64,000 bases of DNA, from contig NC_080577.1 in NCBI RefSeq assembly GCF_029962835.1, positions 23,418,501-23,482,500 on the forward strand, in the 5' to 3' direction. This document shows, one piece after another, positions 1 to 10,700 of the stretch. The notes under the pieces are model-generated. The model did not search any database. It saw only the letters and a program-made list of their open reading frames with translations, and was not told the origin of the DNA. Both the position numbers and the translations under genes were made by a program. The stretch comes from Magnolia sinica (Eukaryota > Streptophyta > Magnoliopsida > Magnoliales > Magnoliaceae). Position 1 is the first letter of the stretch. The number at the start of each line of letters is the position of its first letter.

Positions 1-296
1 ATGGGAGATGTACGACTGAATCGTCATGTGTGACAGTTGGACCGAACCGACGAGGATGTCGATTATAAATTTTATGGTTTACCGCAAGGGACGAGCGGTG
101 TTCCTAAAGTTTGTAGATGTCAGCAGTAAAATTGAAAACACAGATTATATTTACAAACTAATGCACAATGCCATGCAAGATGTTGGGAGGAAGAACATTA
201 TGCAGTTTGTGAAAGACAATGGGAGTGCATTTGTGAAGGTAGGGAGGGATATAATGAATAAGTATAATGTGTATTGGACATTTGGACCCCCTACGC

Positions 297-1010
297 TAGG
301 GGTGCACACGGGTCGGTTCAGTCGGTTCTGGGGTGAAACCAGAACCGAACAGTTCCTAATAGTTCCAGGAAAATCGGAACCGGAACCGGACCGTTTGCAC
401 CCTAGAACCGAACCGGAACCAGACCATAAAAACCAATTCGGTTCCAGTTCGGTTCCACGGTTCTGGGCTTTTTATAATCCAACCCAATTGCATGTTTTTT
501 TAATATAATCCAGCCCATGTCCATTCGTGTTGTGATTTAATTGATGAATGATCTTTCTTTTCTTTTTTTTAAACACCCGCCACACCCATGCACACTGTAG
601 TGGGATTTCACCACCAATGGGTTTCGAACCCAAGACCTCGTGTTGAAACTCCTCAGAGTCTACCACTAGGGCAAAAGGACTAGAACCCCGTGAATGATCT
701 AGATATTATGTAAGGTGTGCAAAAAGACAGTTATGAAAACAATCAAAGAGCGCATTGTAAACCATAAATCATGAGTCAAATAGACAACTAAAATATATTG
801 TAAACTAATAAAATAGACAACTAAAGTATATCGTAAACTCGGTCCGGTTCCAAGTTCGGTTCTACAGTTTGGTTCACAGCTCGGTTCGGTTTTACAGGAC
901 CCCAAACTGAGAACCGAACCAAACTAATCGGTTCTTTGATTTTTGGAACTAGACCAAATCGTGTTGTTTGGTCGGTTCCGGTCGGTTTACCGGTTCCATG
1001 TGCACCCCTA
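297..1010. mobile_element. Non-autonomous hAT-like element with GGTTC(C/G)G-rich ends
   Basis: The ends are inverted: taggggtgcacacgg at the left and ccatgtgcacccct(a) at the right. The flanks are 8-bp target duplications, ccctacgc (289-296) and ccctacac (1011-1018), one mismatch. Eight-base duplications and a TAGGGGTGC end fit hAT. Both ends are packed with GAACCGG/GGTTCGG words. It contains no coding frame and interrupts a hAT transposase gene. A SINE is nested in it (555-690). Confidence 0.85.
555..690 (-). mobile_element. tRNA-derived SINE with target duplication
   Basis: Read on the minus strand it has an A-box-like tagtggtagactc, a B-box-like gggttcgaaacc, and a tail ending in gtgtttaaaaaaaag. 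It is flanked by a perfect 10-bp duplication, tgaatgatct, at 545-554 and 691-700. A related copy lies at 40071-40182. It inserted after the surrounding hAT element had landed. Confidence 0.85.
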
Positions 1011-1104
1011 CCCTACACAATCCATTGCATCGATCTCATGTTGGAGGCGATTAGGGATAGGCTGTTGGTGAAGACCGTTATTACTGACGCACGGCTCATA
1101 GTAT

Positions 1105-1276
1105 GGGTTGCATCTCCATTCGCTCCTTCTACAGGTTACTCCAAGATCTGTTTCGATCTTTAGGCACTTGTCATTCTTGGCCTTATGGAGCTCCCCCAAG
1201 AATTGCGGCTTTTGCATGGTTGGTAGGGAGGAAAAGTGTGCTAACAACCAACAACCTTCAAAAGAGATCTATGATC
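1105..1276 (+). pseudogene. LINE ORF2 C-terminal fragment, left part (zf-RVT)
   Basis: The frame reads SIRSFYRLLQDLF..APPRIAAFAWLVGRK..LTTNNLQKRSMI, the start of the zinc-binding reverse-transcriptase domain that closes plant L1-type ORF2 proteins. The fragment is 5'-truncated and stops at an 8-bp-TSD insertion. It continues at 6688. Confidence 0.8.
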
Positions 1277-2139
1277 AATGTTGTCAAATCGCATATGTAA
1301 TCGCATGTGAACAACCTAAGCTATTTGTAGGCCTCTGGCCCTTTTATAAAAAAAAGATGTAAACAAAATAGGAAAATCAAAAAAAAAAAAAAAAAAAAAA
1401 AATCTAAAAAATTAGGAAAAATTATCCCTAATTACTACAAGTGGTTAGATTAGGTTCTTTTACCTATTTCATTGTAGTTTGAGTGTTTGAGACTATTAGA
1501 CCATCTATAAGTTATATACTTAATTATAATATTATATTTATATAATATAACAAAACAATTAATAAGTTACACTAAAGGAGAATTAATTATTAAAAACTTA
1601 GAACATAGAAATTTTATTGATGATTTGATTACTTAAACAACTTGCAACTTAATTTCCAAATACAATTTACAATTTACAAAAAAACAAGTATAACTTACAA
1701 TATTACAAGTTTCCACTTATTGAATGAGAATGTCAGAGAGAGAATGAGAGATTACAGAATGTAAGAGAGAAAGAGAGAATGAATGAGAGGGAGAGAGTAA
1801 GAGAGATGAGAATGCATGAATGAGAATATGAGCTAATGGGTAAGAGATAAAAAATTGAGTGCTAGTAATTATCTTTCAAAAAAGAAGAAGAAGAAATGAT
1901 CTTGATCTTCTTGAAACTTTATTGTTGTTGGTTGAACTTTGAACTTCGAACTTGAATCTCGAATCCTTGGACCTTGATTGTCATTGTTTAAGAGAGAATC
2001 TTGGAAGAGTATGCTTAAAACTTGTTTCAAGCTTCAAACTTGAAAGAGAAAATGGGAAATGAATCGTAATTAGTAAAAGCAAGAGTTTAGAAGAACAGAT
2101 TATGATTTGAAGAGAGTTTAAAGTAAGAGAAAGAATGTG

Positions 2140-3362
2140 TGATGGGGACATCATGCGCACACATGCACGCACACCACCCCCCCTACGCACGTACGTACGC
2201 AAAAGGAGGACCCCACCATTGATCTAGCTCGATGACGACGTCCAGGGAGGGCCTCCTAGCTAGAAGACAAGTTTTTGTTCAAAAAAACTGGGCCCGATAG
2301 TCAAGAAAAGCCCATCATGGGATCTCATGATCGTGGCCCACTCGTCGAATTGATTTCATATTTTAGATTTTACTTATTGTTATTATTTAGAACATCGTGA
2401 ACGCTCTAAATTTCTTTATTTGGTTTTTATTTTAGTTTACTTCATCGCCAAGTAATAGGTTGCGCACATGGTGCGAGCTTTTGGGGTATAGAGTTTTCCC
2501 TATAAATAGGCACCCCTTGTAGTTCTTTTCATTCATTCAAGTTTAATAAAAATTCCTGCTTTATTTTTCTGCTCTTTTCATGAGTTGTGGAAAAATTCAA
2601 AAGTGGGTGCGAAGCCCTCCCTTCTTCGAAAGGCTAACTACCGTGGTGCAAAGCCACATCTATCCCCATCCGCCCCTACCCTCTTCCATCCATATCTCTC
2701 ATCTTCTATCATCACTATTGCTTTGAATTTCCTAGCTTTTGCAGCTATTCATCCCCCTATAGCCAGTTTCCAAAATCTGGACCTTTAGGAGGGTTGAAAC
2801 TTCGGCAGAGCACTACGCCTCAACCTTACGTCGGATCGTCATCAAACTTGGAGGAATTAGAGGTCTCCCCTGGCCAACCAAGGCCTAGGTGTCACTTTGG
2901 GGAGGCGGGCTCCATCACACGTGCGGCCAACCCATCCACGCACGTGCGTCAGCCCTGGGTCACCATCTGCACGCAGGAGCTTTCTCCGAGTCAGGTTTTT
3001 CTCTAGTTTTCCTCTTTTCATTTATATTTCTTAAACCCTAACCCTAGTTTGCATTAGCCTTAATTTTTTTGTCCATTTTTTCACCCTAGGGTTCCTTGAA
3101 TTGAAATTGAGGAATCCCTTGGATTAGGGACTGATTTTTATGCATGTGTGGTTGCTTTCTATTTCCCTTTGACATCGTTTGGTTTATAATTTTTATTGGT
3201 CCAGTCCTAGCCTGTGTCGGCCTGGACCCGCATAGATTCCCCTTTTTAATTGAATGATTTGGACTATCATGTGAGATGTGGAATTTGTATAACTGTTTCT
3301 GAATTGGTATGATCTAAGCCTGAATTCTTGCATCTCATACTTAAATTTCATGTCCTACATCA
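2140..3362 (+). repeat. 5' LTR of the deleted gypsy element
   Basis: About 1.22 kb. It holds a TATA-like ctataaataggcacccc near 2510, a plausible LTR promoter. It closely resembles 5160-6380, with scattered single-base differences and small indels, so the insertion is not very recent. Confidence 0.88.
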
Positions 3363-3366
3363 AATT

Positions 3367-3378
3367 TGGTATCAGAGC
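3367..3378 (+). other. Primer-binding site (initiator Met tRNA)
   Basis: tggtatcagagc lies four bases inside the 5' LTR end. This is the usual plant tRNA-iMet complement and fixes the element on the plus strand. Confidence 0.85.
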
Positions 3379-3726
3379 TTAGGGTTCTTATAAGGGAATA
3401 CATTACATGTTTAAGGTTAGTTTGTTTGAGTCCATCATGCATTCAGTTCATCATATGTAGCTTTTAGGAGTCCATAGTCCCTGATATTAGTTGCTGAAAT
3501 TTCTATTAGCAGGAAGTTAGCAATTTACATTGCTGTAACTTTCTGTTATTCCTTTATTTTGACAACTATACTGCTGGATTTTAGTAGCACTACCTAGTTT
3601 CCCTCATATAGAGTCTAATAGGATCATTTAGTCCCATATAGTCATCGTAGAAAGTCCTTAGGTGGAGTTGCAAGTTGTACGCCCACACGTACGGGTCATG
3701 GTTTTGGCTAGCACCCTACGTTAAAC

Positions 3727-5130
3727 ATGGAACAACTGCTAGAGTCACTAAACAAGTTGTCCCAGCAAATCGAGTCTTGGGGTAAGCGCTTGGAACAAGG
3801 CATAGATCAACACCTTGACCAAATAGAGGCCTCCCACAAGACAAACCCCACCATTAGGGAAAATGGCCGATCTCAGGCAGGTGGCCAGGAGGATAGACCA
3901 ATGAATGGAGGTAGTCAAGGAATCAATCATACGCGTGCACCCGTACCCCCACCCCATGAGGGACATCAAGACCATTATTTTAAGGGGCACAATATGTGCG
4001 GCCTCGTGGCTAAAGAGAGTGCACCAGATGCTAGTGTAGAGTTACCTATTGAGACCATTCCGGTAGTGGATGAGTTTCATGATGTCTTTCCTAATGATCT
4101 ACTAGATGAGTCTCCCCCTAGGAGGGATATAGAGCACACCAGAACATGAGACACCGTAATACCTACAGTCGAGTTTGCGTTTAATAATTTTGTTGATAGG
4201 TCCACAGGTCTCAGTCCTTATGAAGTCGTTACTGGTTATAAACCTGAGAAACCTATTGGTCTTGTCCCTATGTCACTGTCCCATAGGCCGTTAAAGCCTG
4301 CAGAGTCTTTTGTGCATCACATTCATTCATGGCATCAAGAAATCAAGCAGAAGATCACTACTAGTAATGAACATTACAAATTTTCTGCAAACCAACATAA
4401 ATGTTTCAAGGAATTCAACGTAAGGGACTTTGTGATGGTCCACATTAGGCCTGAGCGATATCCTTCGGGGGTCGTTCGTAAGTTACACGCGCGTAGCGCT
4501 GGACCCGTCAAAATTATAAAACGAAACGGTCTCAATGCGTATGTGGCAAATCTTCCACCCTCCATGGGAATTAGTTCCACATTCAATGTGGAGGATCTGG
4601 TTGCATTTCAAGGGGCCATTGATGCATTGTCCAGCCTTTCGCCTAACCATCCTGATTCATCAGACCTTTCCCTTGATCCATGGCCCCCTCCCGACCCATT
4701 TTCCCAGCCTCTACCTCCCATACCTGTCCATCCCGACCCATCTTCCCAGCTACTACGTCCCATACCTACCCCTCCCAACCCATTTTTCCAACCTCTACCT
4801 CCTATACCTACCCGTCCCAATGCATTTTCTCAGCCGCTACCTCCCATACCTACCTGTCCTGACCCATCGTCCCAGCTACTACGTCCTATACCTACCATTC
4901 CCGACCCATTTTCTTAGCCTCTACCTCACATACCTACCCTTCTCACACCTAAAGAGGAAATAGAAGATATTCTGGACCATCAAATAATATCCACATCGGA
5001 CGGCGGGTTTCAGAAGTACTTGATTAAATGGAAGTCATGCCCAGCTTTAGACAGCACGTGGCTCACTGAGGAGGAGCTTCAGAGACTTGATCCTGAAATC
5101 CTGGATCGCTTCGGTAGTTTTATTTCGCTA
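3727..5130 (+). pseudogene. Gypsy gag-linker-integrase-chromodomain remnant
   Basis: From 3727 a gag-like coiled start (MEQLLESLNKLSQQIESW) runs into PVVDEFHDVFPNDLLDESPP, the segment that normally precedes the RT domain. At 4150 the sequence jumps to the integrase C-terminal half (FAFNNFVDRSTGLSPYEVV, then FVMVHIRPERYP and HARSAGPVKI). A proline-rich repeat follows, then a chromodomain (FQKYLIKWKSCPALDSTWL) at about 4950-5120. A stop in the last proline repeat and a frame change at 4150 make it non-functional. The join is a deletion of the whole PR-RT-RH-IN core. Confidence 0.85.
4683..4940 (+). repeat. Six 45-bp coding repeats (Pro-rich, 15 residues each)
   Basis: Units of about 45 bp encode variants of PDPFSQPLPPIPTHP. 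They lie between the integrase tail and the chromodomain. The last unit has a TAG stop. The second gypsy element in the window has a short, non-expanded version at about 21700-21770. Confidence 0.85.
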
Positions 5131-5159
5131 GTGGTGAAATCTTCGCAGCTGAGGAGAAT

Positions 5160-6380
5160 TGATGGGAACATCATGCGCACACGCGCACGCACACACCCCC
5201 CCTACGCACGTACGTACGCAAAAGGAGGACCCCACCATCGATCTGGCTCGATGACAACGTCCAAGGAGGGCCTCCTAGCTAAAAGACAAGTTTTTGTTCA
5301 AAAAAAGTGGGCTCGATAGTCAAGAAAAGCCCATCATAGGATCTTATGATTGTAGCCCACTCGTCGGATTGATTTCATATTTTAGGTTTTGCTTATTGTT
5401 ATTATTTAGAACATCGTGAACGCTTTAGATTTCTTTGTTTGGTTTTTATTTTAGTTTACTTCATCGCTAAGTAATAGGTTACGCACATAGTGTGAGCTTT
5501 TGATATATAGGGTTTTCCCTATAAATAGGCATCCCTTGTAGTTATTTTCATTCATTCAAGTTTAATAAAAATTCCTGCTTTATTTTTCTGCTCTCTTCGT
5601 GAGTTGTGGAAGAATTCAAAAGTGGGTGCGAAGCTCTCCCTTCTTCGAAGGGCTAACTACCGTGGCACGAAGCCACATCTATCCCCATCCGCCTCTACCA
5701 TCTTCCATCCATATCTCTCTTCTATCATCATTATTGCTTTAAATTTTCTAGCTTTTGCAGCTATTCATCCCCCTACAGCCAGTTTCCAAAATCTAGACCT
5801 ATAGGAAGGCTAAAACTTCGGCGGAGCACTACACTTCGACCTTACGTCAGATCGTCGTCAAACTTGGAGGAATTAGAGGTCTCCCCTAGCCAACCAAGGC
5901 CTAGGTGTCACTTTGGGGAGGCGGGCTTCCATCACACTTGCAGCCAACCCATCCGCGCACGTGCGTCAGCCCTGGGTCACCATCTGCACGCATGAGCTTT
6001 CACCGAGTCAGGTTTTCCTCTAGTTTTCCTCTTTTCATTTATATTTCTTAAACCCTAGCCTTAGTTTGCATTAGCCCTAATTTATTTGCCCCTTTCTTTC
6101 ACCCTAGGGTTCTTTGAATTGAAATTGGGGAATCCCTTGGATTAAAGACTGATTTCTATGCACGTATGGCTGATTTCTATTTCCCTTTGACATCGTTTGG
6201 TTTATAATTTTTATTGGTCCAGTCCTAGCCTATGACAGCCTAGACCCGCATAGATTCCCCTTTTTAATTGAATGATTTGGATTGTCATGTGGGATGTGGA
6301 ATTTGTGTAACTGTTTCTGAATTGGTATGATCTAAGCCTGAATTCTTGCATCTCATACTTAAATTTCATGTCCTGCATCA
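5160..6380 (+). repeat. 3' LTR of the deleted gypsy element
   Basis: Direct partner of 2140-3362. It is preceded by purine-rich gaggagaat, a likely polypurine tract. Confidence 0.88.
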
Positions 6381-6687
6381 AAGTGAGAGAGATAAGAGCT
6401 TTAGAATATGAAAATTGGGGAGGATATGAGTGCCTATTTATGGGTAAAAGTACCCAAAAAAGCAAAAATTAAAAAGGTCCCAACGGTCTCTCTCTTTTTT
6501 TTTTAATATATATACCTTTGGGACATGTATGCAATCACATATGGAGTATGCGATATGCAATTGTACAATGATTGCATACATTTGTATGAGATGGCATACA
6601 ATCTAGTATCACATATGCCATCATGGCATATGCGATCCACTTGAAAAAAAAAAAAAATCACATATGTGATCACATATGACAACACTG

Positions 6688-7169
6688 TCTATGATCCTTC
6701 CCAATGTTTGTATTATGTATATGGATGAGGCAGAATATATCGATCATCTCTTTATCCATTACTTCTTTGCTTGGAAGATTTGGGATTGCTTTCTAGACAT
6801 CTTTAACATGGCATTGGTGATGCGGAAGTCGGTGGAAGACTTTTTGTGGGCTTGGCATGGGGGAGGGTCCGGTAAAGAAGGTAATGCAGTGCGACGGCTT
6901 GTCAGTATGGTTGTGCTTTGGATGATTTGGGGAAAAAGGAACAACCGTTGCTTCTAAAACAGGAGCGCCTCTATGGAAGAGGTCATCACGAATGCTAAAT
7001 TCAATTTGACAGGATGGGCATCCAATGTAGTGACGGTGAATGCCGTCAACCTTTTCTCCTTTATTTATTTATTTTGCCTTTAGTTTTCTTATTGGGTTAT
7101 ATTCTTTCCCAATCTCACTTTTGTGTTGCTGGGTTTCTCAATAAGATTTTGTTATCTTTCCAAAAACAA
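6688..7169 (+). pseudogene. LINE ORF2 C-terminal fragment, right part, with 3' tail
   Basis: The frame resumes as SMILPNVCIMYMDEAEYIDH, then LFIHYFFAWKIWDCF and VVLWMIWGKRNNRCF, the end of the zf-RVT domain. A short 3' untranslated stretch with tttctcaataagattttg and an A-rich tail closes it near 7169. Confidence 0.8.
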
Positions 7170-7614
7170 AAAAAAGACTGAACACTAGTTGTTTTATTCC
7201 CACAGGGTACAACTTTCTATGATTTTCTTGAGACCTTGATATGAAAATATCAATGCAGACTATCTTCAAAAAAAAAAAAAAAAATCGATGCAGACATCAT
7301 TGGTACCGAAATGTGGATATAGCGATTTAGTGGCAGCAGCAATTTTGATAATCTGACATGAAAATTTGCCCTTCACTATTAGCATGAAGCCATGGTGTCC
7401 GTAATACCACTAGCATTCGTGAAGTCAAAAAAGAAAATAACAAACTAATTCTATCATATCATACATTTGTTCTACTATTAAAGTTGGTGGCTCATGTTCA
7501 AAATGAGATGTGTAACAGTAAGAACTATTAAAGTATCAACTAAGAAATTTACGGAATCCCCAAGGATACTGCAAATGTCCTTCAATATTCACAGTAAAGG
7601 AAAAGACTGCTTAC
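7170..7614. other. Intron 10 of gene 1, unassigned part
   Basis: AT-rich sequence with short A-runs. I see no exon of the helicase here or farther left to position 1. The missing C-terminal exons must lie beyond the window if the gene is intact. Confidence 0.6.
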
Positions 7615-7719
7615 CTGGGAGTTGTTCCGTGAGATATTCTCTATTTGACGTGCAAGCGATAGCCGTTTTAAAACCTCTGACATGTACGAGTTATCTATAG
7701 GAAACCTCTTAAGACTTTC
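7615..7719 (-). CDS. RH13: Gene 1 exon 10 (last visible exon)
   Basis: 35 codons, [20 protein letters not shown] then [15 protein letters not shown], between a tgtgcag acceptor and a GTAAGC donor. It is separated from exon 9 by a 4.7 kb intron and followed by at least 7.6 kb of intron. Confidence 0.88.
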
Positions 7720-10700
7720 CTGCACATAAGAGCAGATGCAAACATTAATGTCATTAATTCCCCATGTGTTCAGCACACAAAACTCAACTACAGCAGCACT
7801 TTGGAATAACCCATTAATATTTCTCTCCCAACGTTTTTATGAACCTCAATGAGGAAAGGTTTTAACTCTGTTAATGGCTTTTTCACTTTCACACAATTAT
7901 ATTCAATTTATAATTGTTTAATTTTAAAATTCTCATCATTGTTTTCTCCTGGTGTTGCTTCATAACAAGCAATATGCACTCCTGGTTGACTAGCACCTAA
8001 AAAACTTCAGAGAATCAGTTCATAATGCAGAACAGAAAAAGAACTCAATGTGTAAATTAAACATCTGGAACATGCCTAGGTACTCGGTAGTGTCTCCTCC
8101 AGGAACATAGGCATAGAATGATGTTAAGAAATTCAACCTTAGATGACTTTCAACAAGATTTTTTCGAAATAAAATGCTTAATGTAAATGCAAGAATTTAT
8201 CAACTAGCATGAGTCGAGTCCGGTGAGCCCTATTGGTAGTTGAAGAATTGAAGACTCGGAGTACTATCCCGGCCAAGCCATCAAAGAGACAAGTACCATA
8301 TAGTGCCTTTGTAAATTCCAAAACCTATGAACCTTATGAACCTTGTGAACCTTGTAAACCCCAACACCTAACCCTCTAGTTGGCTTGTCCATTGATAGGA
8401 ATACCTGTAGCCTCCATTAGCTAGAGGAGATGTCCATTAGAACAGCGTGTACTTGGGCAAACTTTGTGCAAAAGCTGAAAACAGAGAAATCTCTCAAATG
8501 CAGAAGTTCGGGCTCTGCTTGATCACTCGAGCAGATCCTCGAGCCCTCCCGATAGATCGAGGATGCCCACAATAGTCCAGCGAGTTCTCTAGACAAAAAT
8601 GCCCAAGTTCAGGCTATGCTCGATCGCTCAAGCAGATTCTCGAGCTCTCTCGATCGATCGAGGATGCCCAAAAGTGTCCAGCAAGCTTTTGCCTTAATTT
8701 TGAATTAAGCTCGATCAATCAACCCTTAGTTCAATTGACAGAGCCTAGCCATATTCTGCTCATTTTTCAACCATTGCAACTTTCTATTTATACATTGGTT
8801 GGGGCATTTGGGCATTTTGATGAGAATCCATTAGAGCTTTGAGAGAGTGTTTCCCCCTAGCATATCCTTCATTCTTAGCTCTAATCTCTTTGATTTCATC
8901 ATTCAAACCTTGTGTTTAAGAGCATTAATGAGCATTCAAAGCTCGGATTGAGTCATGAACTCAAGCATTCATTAATGGCTTGACCTAACCGAAATAGGCA
9001 AATCCTTTGTCATAAAGCCATTGATGTTCGTGGGAGCTGAAGAAGAAGCCGATTCGTGGAAGAGGAAGCATCTTCAACAAGGCGCTATCATTGGACTCGT
9101 CCAGCTAAGTAAGTCTTAGTGTTAGAGTCCATTGTTTGAAACCATTTCTTATGTAGATTTGGGTTCCAAGAGTTTGAAGACCCAAACTCAATAAGACCTT
9201 GTGTAAGCCTCTGGCGGGAGAATACACGATTAGTCCTTGTGTGGGAGCTAATCAAGAGTTTGCGATCCAAACTCGTCAAGACCTTGTGTAGGCCACCGAT
9301 GGGTGCAAAATGTGTAGAACCTTATGTAGGTTGTAAAGGTTTATGGTGAACCTAATTTAAAACCATAAGTGATAGTGAAATTCGGTACACTCATAAAGAG
9401 AGTGCGTCAGCCAAAAGTAGAGTAGACAAGTAGTCGAACCACTGTAAACATCGTGCAATGTGGTGAATGAATTTTCCCCCAAGGACTTAACCATACTTTC
9501 ATGCTCCTATCATAGTGATGTTAGAGTAATAAAGTCCCTTGATATACATTGATACACCACACTCTGACAGCTTAAGCTTCTAGGAGTAAATGGTTGTTTG
9601 ACATGGTATCAGAGCGGAAGGTCCTATGTTTAAATCTCGAGAGCAACAAATATGCCTCGCTAATATTTTATTCTCCCACGGGGGGTCAAGAAAAATCAGG
9701 TCCGGCCCAGGGACCGGGAAATCAAGCCCGGCCTATTTATGGTGTGAGTGTCCCTCCACCCTTCTCAGTATGTTCCCGTGCGGAGTTCCCACCCCGCACG
9801 TGCGGGGGGGTGTTAGAGTAATAAAGTCCCTTGATATACATTGATACACCACACTCTGACCGCTTAAGCTTTTAGGAGTAAATGGTTGTTTGACAAGTGA
9901 TTCTTTAACTTAAACCACAATTTCACTTAACCCATTGTCTACAACATTAAAAAACAAAAAAAAATAAAAATAAAAACCCAATAAGACATTATGTGAAGAA
10001 CACTACAGCAGTATGCCAAAACTGAAACATGCAGCTGGGACATGTGGAAGAATAGTTCGATGGAAATATGGATAAACAGAGCCATGGCAACGATACTAAC
10101 GAAGAGAGCAGCTTTCAGCTGGAATCTTCTTCTCTCTCTTTTCTTTTACTAGGGTCACATATATCTGTAAATATATACAATAGCATGAATGTAAAGATCA
10201 TCTTAAATTTCTCATGTAAAACATGTTTAGCAGCATAAGCATTCAACTCATAGGGCCTCTTTGATTAGCAGGAATCCATGGGAAAAGAACAGTAAAAACG
10301 CAGTTTTCCTTCGACATGACATTTTCCCATGTTTGATTTACAAATAAAATCTATAGACTCCATGATGTTATCATTACACTTTTCCACTTCTATAATTCTC
10401 AATCACACGATTCAAGGCGGCCATTGTGAGATGAATTGGAGGTTTCCACTTGCAAATCAAACGCACCATGAAAGTGGAATCCATTTCTCAGTAGTACCTT
10501 GGGAAATAATCATTAAAAAATGATTACGAAATACTTTGTTTCCCCATGGATTCCCGCTTATCGAACAGGCCCTTAGTGGAAATAAATTGCCTGTCCCATC
10601 ATGGAAGCACAAGACTGCCTGCTTTCTTCTATAGAAATTTGCAGGCAGAATATCAAAGAGAAGGCTGATGAGGTTTGGAAGTCTTCCAAAACCCGAAACC

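Larger units (their letters stand above)
26..1104 (+). pseudogene. hAT-type transposase relic (DUF659 region), interrupted
   Basis: The frame reads CDSWTEPTRMSIINFMVYR..FLKFVDVSS..FVKDNGSAFVKVGRDIMNKYNVYWTFG, then resumes at 1011 as YTIHCIDLMLEAIRDRLL. This is the order of the DUF659 domain of plant hAT-like transposases (SWTD..INF..GTVFLKSVDAS..VTDNASNYV..YWTPCAAHCIDLMLEDI). Only about 110 residues survive. The reading is cut exactly between YWT and AHCIDLML by a 714-bp insertion (297-1010). Removing that insertion and one target copy restores the order of the domain. Downstream the match fades after about 1100, where LINE sequence begins. No BED finger or dimerisation domain is visible, so it is dead. 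The hAT assignment is good; the family within hAT is unknown. Confidence 0.75.
2140..6380 (+). mobile_element. Internally deleted Ty3/gypsy chromodomain retrotransposon
   Basis: Two direct repeats (2140-3362 and 5160-6380) start with tgatggg and end with catca, the TG..CA rule. An initiator-Met primer site follows the first. The interior is only about 1.8 kb: a gag-like start, a scrap of the protease-RT linker, the end of integrase and a chromodomain. Protease, RT and RNase H are missing. Flanks atgtg (2135-2139) and aagtg (6381-6385) look like a 5-bp target duplication with one mismatch. It sits inside the 1277-6687 element. Confidence 0.88.
1277..6687. mobile_element. hAT-like TIR element (CATATG word), carrying a gypsy insertion
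   Basis: Left end caatgttgtcaaatcgcata; right end, read inwards, cagtgttgtcatatgtgatc. A perfect 8-bp duplication tctatgat lies at 1269-1276 and 6688-6695. Joining the flanks restores the LINE frame as LQKRSMILPNVCIM, so the boundaries are certain. The right 170 bp are saturated with catatg/gcatatgcgat words; the left arm has fewer. Without the gypsy insertion (2140-6380) the element is about 1.17 kb and non-coding. Stretch 1700-1840 is a degenerate GA-rich repeat. Confidence 0.85.

Noticed and set aside
555..690. tRNA gene on the minus strand
   Set aside because: A and B boxes are present, but no cloverleaf closes, and a target duplication and A-tail show a SINE. The same applies to 37548-37628 and 40071-40182.
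1277..1286. Nine-base target duplication (Mutator) for the 1277-6687 element
   Set aside because: tctatgatc repeats over nine bases, but the ninth base is the C of the terminal CA motif. With CA..TG ends, eight bases remain, in line with the related elements.
4675..4862. Alternative frames over the proline-rich repeat (HTYPSQPIFP type)
   Set aside because: Out-of-frame readings of the 45-bp units; the frame that continues from integrase is the relevant one.
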